A stretch of DNA of 46,003 nt, taken from NCBI RefSeq assembly GCF_009911595.1, contig NZ_QWKG01000033.1:1-46003 (forward strand), given 5' to 3'. A program made the position numbers and the translations under genes. Below the pieces are notes generated by a model. That model saw only the letters and a program-made list of their open reading frames with translations, was not told where the DNA came from and searched no databases. Numbering within the stretch: the first letter of the stretch is position 1; every line of letters begins with the position of its first letter. Shown one piece after another: positions 14,777 to 20,825 of this stretch. The DNA comes from Colidextribacter sp. OB.20. GTDB taxonomy: Bacteria > Bacillota > Clostridia > Oscillospirales > Oscillospiraceae.

Positions 14777-15502
14777 TTATTTTTCTGGGAGAGGTATTTT
14801 CCGGTATTCCCTGCCCGCCTCCGGAGCCACCCCTCGCTCCGCCATCAGCTGCTCCACCGTGACGAAGCAGAAGCCCTTGGCCAGCAGGGCGTCCACCACG
14901 CGCAGAGCCGCCTGCTCAGAGCTGGGGAACAGGTCGTGCATGAGGATGATGTCCCCGTCGCGGGCCCGGTCCACGATGGCGGACACAATCCGGTCGATGT
15001 TGTCGTCCTTCCAGTCCTCCGGGTCCACCGACCAGAGGATGATGGGCCCGCCGCACCAGCCCTCGGCCTGCCGGTCAATGAGCCCATAGGGCGGGCGGAG
15101 CCAGTAGTTCCCCTCCCCCAGCAGGCCGGTGAGCAGCGCCCGGGTCCGGCCCACCTGGAGGTCGAAGGCCCCCCGGGACAGCCCCTTCAGCTCCACGTGG
15201 TCATAGGTGTGGATGCCGATCTGGTGACCCTCGGCGGCCATGCGCCGGACCAGGTCCTCGTTGCCCGGGATGCGGCTGCCCACCAGGAAAAAGGTGGCGG
15301 GCACCTCCCGCAGAGCCAGGCCATCCAGCAGAGGGCCGGTGGTGGAGGACCGGGGGCCGTCGTCAAAGGTGAGGGCCACCAGGGGCGGGCTGTCCACCGT
15401 CACCGCCGCCGGCCCACCTGCGGGCGCGGTCTGCGGCTGCCCGGGGAGGGCCATAACCAGCGCCAGCACACACAAAAGAGCCGCTAATTTTTTCCTGCTC
15501 AT
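14777..15502 (-). CDS. Secreted polysaccharide deacetylase (NodB domain)
   Basis: 241 codons from the ATG at 15502; a TTG one codon upstream is better spaced (7 bases) from the AAGGAGG site and may be the true start. Residues 1-25 are a signal peptide. The NodB motifs are complete: TFDDGP (catalytic base and metal Asp), HTYDH (metal His pair), RPPYG, WSVDPEDW and LMHD. Such metal-dependent esterases remove N- or O-acetyl groups from peptidoglycan or other polymers outside the cell. The closest types are PdaA/PdaB-like and CE4 proteins. It stands alone between the small membrane gene and mazEF, with the minus strand orientation shared. Confidence 0.92.
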   Translation of the reverse strand: MSRKKLAALLCVLALVMALPGQPQTAPAGGPAAVTVDSPPLVALTFDDGPRSSTTGPLLDGLALREVPATFFLVGSRIPGNEDLVRRMAAEGHQIGIHTYDHVELKGLSRGAFDLQVGRTRALLTGLLGEGNYWLRPPYGLIDRQAEGWCGGPIILWSVDPEDWKDDNIDRIVSAIVDRARDGDIILMHDLFPSSEQAALRVVDALLAKGFCFVTVEQLMAERGVAPEAGREYRKIPLPEK

Positions 15503-15578
15503 CAACCCGCCGCCTCCTTGACGCTTTTGCTGTCAGTATGTGCGGCAGGGCGAAAAAATTGCGATGAAAAATATGTTT

Positions 15579-15920
15579 TTATTCCTTTATTTCTACAAAG
15601 CCAATAATCAGGTCTACGGCCTCCGCCGTGATCTCCGCGGGGGCCCGCTCCTCAAAGGACGCGCTCCGGCTGGACAGGTCCAGCATCCGGGCCTGGTCAC
15701 ACATCACAACGCCCTCCGTCTTTGTCCGCTGATCCAGCCGGATATGGAAGGGGTGGCTCCGGTCCGTGTGGGTAATGGGACATACCATCGTCAAGCTGCT
15801 GACCCGGTTGAACAAATTATTGCTGACCACAAGAGCCGGGCGGCGGCCTCTCTGCTCATGTCCGGACTGGGGATCAAAATTCAGGTACACGATGTCACCC
15901 TGCTCAAACACCGTCACCAT
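15579..15920 (-). CDS. mazF: MazF/PemK-family mRNA endoribonuclease toxin
   Basis: 113 codons. The start overlaps the end of the antitoxin gene by 7 bases, so translation is coupled. MazF features: GDIVYLNFDPQSGHEQRGRRPALVV with the conserved Arg-rich RRPALV strand, SLTMVCPITHT with the active-site Thr region, then a helix ending in VDLIIGFVEIKE. MazF enzymes cut single-stranded RNA at short sequence motifs and are held inactive by MazE. The length is normal, and both key regions are intact, so the toxin is probably functional. Confidence 0.95.
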   Translation of the reverse strand: MVTVFEQGDIVYLNFDPQSGHEQRGRRPALVVSNNLFNRVSSLTMVCPITHTDRSHPFHIRLDQRTKTEGVVMCDQARMLDLSSRSASFEERAPAEITAEAVDLIIGFVEIKE

Positions 15921-16180
15921 ATCTCGTCACCCTCCGCCCTTCCCCAGTCCACTTCTTCCTCCTGGAGGGACCCGATCTCCTCGATCGGTTTCCCGTAGAA
16001 GGCGGTCAGGCGTTCCTCCAGGCTCCTGTGCGGCGCCGTAACAGCCTTTTGGATGGTAATGGTGTTCAAGGTCTGCGTCAGCTCCACCCGGTCATTCTCC
16101 CGAAGCCCCAGAGCGTCCAAAAGGGGCTTGGGGATACGCAGCCCGTTGCTGTTTCCCCATTTTTGAATGGTCGCGTACAT
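15914..16180 (-). CDS. mazE: MazE-family antitoxin (AbrB/SpoVT DNA-binding domain)
   Basis: 88 codons from the ATG at 16180 (GGGAG 11 bases upstream); a TTG two codons earlier is an alternative start. Residues 1-45 are a swapped-hairpin AbrB domain: ATIQKWGNSNGLRIPKPLLDALGL..NDRVEL. The acidic C-terminal tail (EEIGSLQEEEVDWGRAEGDEIW) is the usual toxin-binding segment. It both neutralises MazF and, by family precedent, represses its own promoter; the tandem GTATATAC sites over the promoter fit this. Confidence 0.95.
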   Translation of the reverse strand: MYATIQKWGNSNGLRIPKPLLDALGLRENDRVELTQTLNTITIQKAVTAPHRSLEERLTAFYGKPIEEIGSLQEEEVDWGRAEGDEIW

Positions 16181-16202
16181 GCACAAATCACTCCCTTTTC
16201 AT

Positions 16203-16233
16203 ATAGTATATACATAGTATATACTTCCGTCAA
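16203..16233 (-). promoter_or_regulatory. mazEF promoter with tandem operator repeats
   Basis: Minus strand TTGACG (16228-16233), 17-base spacer, TATACT (16205-16210). Two perfect adjacent 11-bp copies of ATAGTATATAC (16203-16213, 16214-16224), each containing the palindrome GTATATAC, cover the -10 and most of the spacer. This is a likely MazE/MazEF autorepression site. Confidence 0.8.
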
Positions 16234-16245
16234 GAAAAATATTCG

Positions 16246-17010
16246 TCAGGGGTGCAGATAAAAGGCGTGGGTAAACCAGTTGAACACCCACTCGCGTAGA
16301 ATGGGGGAGCTGTCCCACTCCTCCGCAAAGCCGGGAAGGCAGCGGATTTCCTCCCGCCAGCGGGCCATGATGGGGTGATTGTTTGTATCAACGCTCTCCT
16401 TCCACCGCCGGGCCTTCTGTTTGTGCCAGGCCTTCAGCTCCTCCAGCGCCCCTGGGGCCTGGAGGGAGAGCGTCTCAATCTGGGGCAGGATGCGCTCCGC
16501 CAAAAGACGCCAACGGGCGAGCCTGCGCTCCTCCGCAGGCTTGAGGGGTGTCTCCAGAGCCGGAATGGCGTACCGCCGGAGCTTGTCCGAGAGCACCTCC
16601 AAGGCCTGCTCCAGCTGCTTCTGCGGCCCTGTCTGGTAGCGGATAGGCTCCATGGGGCCGGGGGAGGTCAGGAGAGAGGAGGGCTCGCTGGGGTCGGCCG
16701 CCAGCTGGCCGATGAGATAGTTGGGCGGCCCGCCCCGGGCGCTGTTGACCCGCCAGGGCATGTGCAGAAGGCCAGTCCAGTCGTACCAGTCGGGGACGTG
16801 CCCGCCGCCGATCAGATACCAATTGATGGACAGGTCGCCCTTGCCATCCTCGAAGTATCGGTCGATGGGCAGGTAGTCATACCAATAGCCCGGCTTCTCC
16901 CGGACAAAGCCGTAGGTCCCGCCCGACTCGCTGACAAAGCGGAAGCCGGGGAATTGGGTTTCCACCATTTGAATGAGCTTCCCCTTCACCGGAACGCTGC
17001 GCACAGCCAT
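16246..17010 (-). CDS. Hypothetical protein, 254 aa
   Basis: 254 codons; ATG with AAGGAGG 9 bases upstream. Not recognised. The N-terminal half is rich in Trp, Tyr and Pro (GYWYDYLPIDRYFEDG, VPDWYDWTGLLHMPW), suggesting a compact beta-rich domain; the C-terminal half is helical and charged with several Arg/Glu-rich stretches (LKPAEERRLARWRLL). No signal peptide or membrane segment is visible. It follows the 49-aa gene in the same direction with a hairpin in between, so it may be partly cotranscribed with the nfeD-SPFH group. The N-terminal style resembles cytoplasmic immunity-type proteins found elsewhere in this window, but I cannot assign a family. Confidence 0.65.
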   Translation of the reverse strand: MAVRSVPVKGKLIQMVETQFPGFRFVSESGGTYGFVREKPGYWYDYLPIDRYFEDGKGDLSINWYLIGGGHVPDWYDWTGLLHMPWRVNSARGGPPNYLIGQLAADPSEPSSLLTSPGPMEPIRYQTGPQKQLEQALEVLSDKLRRYAIPALETPLKPAEERRLARWRLLAERILPQIETLSLQAPGALEELKAWHKQKARRWKESVDTNNHPIMARWREEIRCLPGFAEEWDSSPILREWVFNWFTHAFYLHP

Positions 17011-17031
17011 AACAATTCCTCCTTATGAGAA

Positions 17032-17054
17032 GGGCCGGGGAATTTCCCCGGCCC
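17032..17054 (-). terminator. Intercistronic hairpin
   Basis: Perfect 9-bp stem GGGCCGGGG/CCCCGGCCC with loop AATTT between the 49-aa gene and the 254-aa gene. T residues after it on the minus strand are few (TTCTCAT), so partial termination is likely. Confidence 0.5.
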
Positions 17055-17061
17055 CTTGCGT

Positions 17062-17211
17062 TTATTCCTGATCCTTTGCGTCTGCTATGGTGTCCAGCAG
17101 GTCGCACAGCTCCTCTTTGGTATATGTGGCTTTATCGCTGTTCTTGAACAGACGGCGCAGGTCGTAAATAGTTGCTTTTTCGATTACTTTATAATCCTTT
17201 TCCGTAGGCAT
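17062..17211 (-). CDS. Small acidic protein, 49 aa
   Basis: 49 codons; ATG at 17211 with AAAAGGAGG 8 bases upstream, a very strong ribosome site. The sequence MPTEKDYKVIEKATIYDLRR, then LFKNSDKATYTKEELCDLLD, predicts two or three short helices with no membrane segment. The TYTKEELCDLLD segment resembles helix-loop-helix pieces but no domain is recognised. It lies in a minus-strand run after the SPFH gene. The coding assignment rests on the ribosome site and the well-formed amphipathic helices. Confidence 0.65.
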   Translation of the reverse strand: MPTEKDYKVIEKATIYDLRRLFKNSDKATYTKEELCDLLDTIADAKDQE

Positions 17212-17245
17212 TAAATTTACCTCCTTTTGCTCTGTCTGCCCTTTC

Positions 17246-17338
17246 TCAGTTTTCCTTTTTCTTGTCCTCTAACAGCTCTTCGACCTTCCGCTTTGCCTTT
17301 TCCAGATCCTTGCAGCCATCCAGGACCATGCGGATCAT
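17246..17338 (-). CDS. Possible 30-aa peptide
   Basis: 30 codons starting 22 bases after the SPFH stop, inside a palindrome (GGATCATT-TT-AATGATCC). The sequence is a highly charged helix (KDLEKAKRKVEELLEDKKK). A partial GGA site lies about 9 bases upstream. It may be real, as the gene order SPFH-peptide-49 aa is compact, or only a leader to the next gene. Confidence 0.35.
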   Translation of the reverse strand: MIRMVLDGCKDLEKAKRKVEELLEDKKKEN

Positions 17339-17360
17339 TTTAATGATCCTGCTCCGGACT

Positions 17361-18335
17361 TTACTGTCTGGGCACGGTTTTGGTGATGGTGGCCTTGGGG
17401 TCCTCGGTGTCGAAGACGGTCTTGGCGGCGGCGGCCAGGCCGGCGATGCCCTGGAGCTCGGAGGGGATGATGATCTTGGTGGCCTTGCCGTTGGCGGCGG
17501 CGGTGAAAGCCTCCAGGGCCTTGATGGTCAGCACGCCCTGTCCGGGGGCGGCCTCGTTGATCAGGCGGATGGCGTCGGCGGTGGCCTGCTGAACCTTCAG
17601 GATGGCCTCAGCCTCGGCCTCGGCCTCCAGAATCTTGGCCTGCTTGGCGCCCTCGGCCTGGAGGATGGCCGCCTGCTTGGCGGCGTCGGCCCGGAGGATG
17701 GCGGACTGCTTTTCGCCCTCGGCCACCAGGATCTGAGACTGCTTCTGGCCCTCAGCCTGGAGGATGGACTCGCGGCGCTCACGCTCGGCCCGCATCTGCT
17801 TCTCCATGGACTCCTGAATGTCGCGGGGGGGCATGATGTTCTTCAGCTCCACCCGGTTGACCTTAATGCCCCAGGGGTCGGTGGCCTCGTCCAGGAGGGC
17901 GCGCATCTTGGTGTTGATGTGGTCCCGGCTGGTGAGGGTCTGGTCCAGCTCCAGGTCGCCGATGATATTCCGCAGGGTGGTGGCGGTGAGGTTCTCGATG
18001 GCGGACATGGGGTTCTCAATGCCGTAGGTATACAGCTTGGGGTCGGTAATCTGGAAGTAGACCACCGAGTCGATCTGCATGGTCACGTTGTCCTTGGTGA
18101 TGACGGGCTGGGGGGCGAAGTCCACCACCTGCTCCTTCAGGGACACGTTCTTTACTATGCGGTCCACAAAGGGGACCTTGAACTTTACGCCCTCGTCCCA
18201 GACGGTAAGGAACCGGCCCAGCCGGGTGATGACGTAGGCCCGGGATTGAGGCACAATCTTGATGCAGGAGCCGAAAATAATCAGCGCTACAATAACAATA
18301 GCTACCCAGGGAAGGATTGCGAATAAAATATCCAT
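17361..18335 (-). CDS. SPFH/Band 7 (stomatin-like, QmcA-type) membrane protein
   Basis: 324 codons from the ATG at 18335 with AAAGGAG 9 bases upstream. An N-terminal membrane segment (ILFAILPWVAIVIVALIIFG) is followed by the SPFH domain (IVPQSRAYVITRLGRFLTVWDEGVKFKVPFVD is its start, core VPQSRAYVITRLGRF) through about residue 180 and a long Ala/Glu/Gln-rich coiled coil (ILQAEGQKQSQILVAEGEKQ and repeats). The C terminus has the AAPGQGVLTIKALEAF and ATKIIIPSEL pattern of QmcA-like proteins. These scaffold membrane microdomains and often pair with NfeD proteins, as here: nfeD lies 43 bases upstream in the same operon. Confidence 0.94.
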   Translation of the reverse strand: MDILFAILPWVAIVIVALIIFGSCIKIVPQSRAYVITRLGRFLTVWDEGVKFKVPFVDRIVKNVSLKEQVVDFAPQPVITKDNVTMQIDSVVYFQITDPKLYTYGIENPMSAIENLTATTLRNIIGDLELDQTLTSRDHINTKMRALLDEATDPWGIKVNRVELKNIMPPRDIQESMEKQMRAERERRESILQAEGQKQSQILVAEGEKQSAILRADAAKQAAILQAEGAKQAKILEAEAEAEAILKVQQATADAIRLINEAAPGQGVLTIKALEAFTAAANGKATKIIIPSELQGIAGLAAAAKTVFDTEDPKATITKTVPRQ

Positions 18336-18378
18336 ACTGCTCTCTCCTTTTTGAATGATGGTTGATATGGTACTGTGG

Positions 18379-18807
18379 TCACAGGGTCTCAACGAATACC
18401 TTCACGCCCTCGATCCGCTGGACCCTGACCTGGGTTCCGCTGGGGATGACCACGCCCAGCTGGCTGCGGGCGGTCCAGATCTGGCCCATAACGTTTACCT
18501 GGCCGGTGCCGGCCTCGTTGTCCACCGCCTCTGTAACCAGGGCGGTCTGACCGATAACCCGGTCAGCGTTGGTGGGGGAGCGCCGGGGGTGGATCAACCG
18601 GGATACTGCGGGCCGCACCAGGGCCAGAGCCGCCGCGGACACCGCCGCGAACACAATAAGCTGGAGCCAGAACGGCCCGCCCACGCAGGCCGCCACAAAG
18701 GCGCCCAGCGCCCCTACGGCAAACCAGATGCAGACCAGGCCCACCGTGGCCGCCTCACCCACGCACAGAGCGATCACAGCGGCCAGCCAGAACACCTTAA
18801 ATCCCAC
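18379..18807 (-). CDS. NfeD-family membrane protein
   Basis: 142 codons from a GTG at 18807 with GGAGG 7 bases upstream; the longer frame to 18855 lacks a site. Three hydrophobic segments (FWLAAVIALCVGEAATVGLV, CIWFAVGALGAFVAACVGG, LQLIVFAAVSAAALALV) precede a soluble OB-fold (residues about 80-142) with the NfeD pattern IGQTALVTEAVDNEAGTGQV and WTARSQ..IPSGTQVRVQRIEGVKVFVE. No protease domain is present, so this is the short class. It is the partner of the downstream SPFH protein in membrane microdomain organisation. Confidence 0.9.
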   Translation of the reverse strand: MGFKVFWLAAVIALCVGEAATVGLVCIWFAVGALGAFVAACVGGPFWLQLIVFAAVSAAALALVRPAVSRLIHPRRSPTNADRVIGQTALVTEAVDNEAGTGQVNVMGQIWTARSQLGVVIPSGTQVRVQRIEGVKVFVETL

Positions 18808-18951
18808 AACAACTCCTCCCTTCGGATCAAAGCGATTCTCTGTCACTCCTATCATATCATACCGCTATGAAAAATACCACTGTCTCGACAAAATTTTTAA
18901 CGAATTTTAATTTAGGCGCTGACTGACATTGTTCAAACAGGCCCTGGCAGC

Positions 18952-19938
18952 TCAGGACAATTCATCCAGCGCCGCCGATAGACGCCGCTGGTAGGCGGCC
19001 ACAGCCTCTCTGGGGCCCGCCAGGGTGATGCTGCCGTCCAGCCCCAGCAGCCAGCCGAAGAACTGAGGGCTGATGACCACCGGCAGGGTGACGGTGAAGT
19101 GCTCCTCCCCGTCGGGGACCAGGATCACGTCCTGTCCGAAGCGGTCCCACACCAGGCTGGCCTTGTCCCGCCGGCCCCGGAGGGTGACTCTCACCTCCTG
19201 GCCGCTGTACATGCCAAAGTGTTTCTGGCCGTACTCCGCCAGCTGGAAATTGGGGTACTGCCCCTTCCCCTCCCGGCCCATGCAGGTGACCACAATCTCC
19301 GCCATCTTGTCCACCCGGTAGTGGCGCATCTCCTGATGGGTGTGGTCAAAGGCCACCAGGTAGTAGTTCTCGCTGTTCCAGATCAGGCCGTAGGGGGAGA
19401 CCACATACCGCTTCCCCTCCTGGCGGAACACCCGTTTCCGGGCGATGTCGAAGTCGAAATATTTGAAGGTGATGGCCTTCTGGCCGGCGATGGCGGTGTG
19501 GAGCTTGTCCACGTTGTAATAGATGCTCTCGTTCATCACCTTGATGCGCCGGTCAACGTAGACCTGCCGCTGGAGCTGGCCGGCCTGGTGGACGCTGGCC
19601 AGCCCCTCCAGCTTGCGGATGAGGGCGTCGCTCTTCTTTTGGGTGATGAAGCGGGAGGACTGCACCGCGTCCATGAGCAGCTTGACCTCTGGCAGCTGGA
19701 AGTCCCGGCTGCCCACAAACCAGCCCGGGCTCTTGCCCTTCCGGCACTGCACGTCCAGCCCGAACAGCCTCAAAGACTCCAGGTCGTCGTAGACGCTCTT
19801 GCGCTCGGCCTTGATGTCCTGCCGGGCCAGCCCCTCGATGAGCTGGGCTACCGTGAGAGGGTGGTCCTCGTCGGTCTGCTGCAGGAGTATCCGGGCCAGA
19901 TGGAGCAGCTTGGTCTTTTGATTGGTGGTTTTCGCCAT
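18952..19938 (-). CDS. WYL-domain transcriptional regulator
   Basis: 328 codons from the ATG at 19938, with GGAGG 9 bases upstream. An N-terminal winged HTH (KLLHLARILLQQTDEDHPLTVAQL..ERKSVYDDLESLRLFGLDV) precedes a WYL domain (residues about 135-215: YYNVDKLHTAIAGQKAITFKYFDF, YVVSPYGLIWNSENYYLVAFD, RHYRVDKM) and a C-terminal WCX-like region. WYL regulators sense small molecules or nucleic-acid ligands and control varied processes, including DNA repair and phage defence. No obvious target is adjacent: the gene is flanked by the nfeD operon and a palindromic repeat. Confidence 0.9.
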   Translation of the reverse strand: MAKTTNQKTKLLHLARILLQQTDEDHPLTVAQLIEGLARQDIKAERKSVYDDLESLRLFGLDVQCRKGKSPGWFVGSRDFQLPEVKLLMDAVQSSRFITQKKSDALIRKLEGLASVHQAGQLQRQVYVDRRIKVMNESIYYNVDKLHTAIAGQKAITFKYFDFDIARKRVFRQEGKRYVVSPYGLIWNSENYYLVAFDHTHQEMRHYRVDKMAEIVVTCMGREGKGQYPNFQLAEYGQKHFGMYSGQEVRVTLRGRRDKASLVWDRFGQDVILVPDGEEHFTVTLPVVISPQFFGWLLGLDGSITLAGPREAVAAYQRRLSAALDELS

Positions 19939-20022
19939 AGACAATATCCTCCTTTCCAGGTTTCACGCCCCAGTGTAGGGGATATGATGTACCATAAAAC
20001 GGACTTTTAAAGGCGGCGCGCC

Positions 20023-20150
20023 AAAGGCCCCCTTCGAAAAGGGGGCTCCCGGCGAAGCCGGGTGGGGGTTTTCCTAAAAAGACAGACAGGAAAAAACCCT
20101 CCGTCATTTGCTCCGCAAATGACACCTCCCTTCACGAAGGGAGGCTTTTG
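20023..20150. repeat. Dispersed palindromic repeat, copy 1
   Basis: Multi-hairpin element: outer AAAGGCCCCCTTCGAAAAGG stem at its left end, internal CCCGGCGAAGCCGGG and CATTTGCTCCGCAAATG stems, and a CCTCCCTTCACGAAGGGAGG stem at the right end followed by CTTTTG. A related copy is at 45.79-45.92 kb. A GGCGCGCC fragment lies just upstream. Confidence 0.75.
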
Positions 20151-20173
20151 TATGCTCTCCTGAGGGCTGTGGA

Positions 20174-20506
20174 TTAACTCCACCCCTCCCACACCTCCGG
20201 GCGAAAGCCCACCGTGGCCTGCCTCCCGTTGCGGACGATGGGGGTGCGCAGGAGGGCGGGGCACTCGAAGAGCTTCTCCAGCCTGGCCTGGTCAGACGCC
20301 AGATAGGACACCAGCACCGCGTCCGGGTGACCGGGGTCCACCATGGCCTCCAGTCCCACCGCGTTCTTCACGCTGGTCAGCTCCCCCAGGCTCATCCCCT
20401 GCTTTTTCAGGTCCACCGCCTGGAACCTGATCCGCCGCTCTTTAAACCACCGCTCCGCCTTTTTGGTGTCGAAGCACTTGCTCTTTCCGAAAATCTGAAT
20501 GTTCAT
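20174..20506 (-). CDS. ArsC/Spx-family thioredoxin-fold protein
   Basis: 110 codons from the ATG at 20506 with GGAGAGGG about 6 bases upstream. The sequence starts MNIQIFGKSKCFDTKKAERW, with one N-terminal Cys (no CxxC), followed by ERRIRFQAVDLKKQGMS and the C-terminal LLRTPIVRNGRQATVGFRPE typical of arsenate-reductase-like proteins. The cis-Pro in RTPIV fits the fold. The Arg residues needed for arsenate chemistry cannot be confirmed, so it is better described as a family member than as an arsenate reductase. It overlaps the DUF1653 gene by 4 bases (ATGA), indicating coupled translation. Confidence 0.88.
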   Translation of the reverse strand: MNIQIFGKSKCFDTKKAERWFKERRIRFQAVDLKKQGMSLGELTSVKNAVGLEAMVDPGHPDAVLVSYLASDQARLEKLFECPALLRTPIVRNGRQATVGFRPEVWEGWS

Positions 20507-20721
20507 ATTCCCTCTCCTGTGTAAATAAATCTGGGCCCGGAGTACCCCTCCCGGTCCACCTGCTCGTTCCACATGGCAGCGGGGCGGACCCACAGGCCCC
20601 CCTCCCCGTACAGCGCCCGGTAGACCACCATGGGCTCCAGGGTCTCCGAGTGGAAGGCCGTGCCGATGACCTCATATTCCCTTCCCTTGAAGTGGCGGTA
20701 GCGCCCCGGTCTGATGTCCAT
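20503..20721 (-). CDS. DUF1653 domain protein
   Basis: 72 codons from the ATG at 20721 with GGAGG 7 bases upstream. The whole protein is the DUF1653 domain: GRYRHFKGREYEVIGTAFHS, ETLEPMVVYRALYGEGGLWV, then RPAAMWNEQV. The family is small, beta-rich and of unknown function; it is common as a stand-alone protein in Firmicutes and Proteobacteria. It is the first gene of a two-gene operon with the ArsC-like protein. Confidence 0.92.
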   Translation of the reverse strand: MDIRPGRYRHFKGREYEVIGTAFHSETLEPMVVYRALYGEGGLWVRPAAMWNEQVDREGYSGPRFIYTGEGI

Positions 20722-20744
20722 GTAAATCCCTCCTGTTTTTTCAC

Positions 20745-20804
20745 AGTATACCATATTTTGCCGCTTTAAACAAGGTTGAAAGCCTCTGATAAAAGCCATA
20801 CTAA
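20745..20804. promoter_or_regulatory. Back-to-back promoters for DUF1653-arsC and the nucleotidyltransferase gene
   Basis: Minus strand: TTGTTT (20768-20773), 17-base spacer, TATACT (20745-20750). Plus strand: TTGAAA (20776-20781), 17-base spacer, TACTAA (20799-20804). The two -35 elements are two bases apart. Confidence 0.6.
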
Positions 20805-20825
20805 CCGTTACAAACGGATGGAAGG

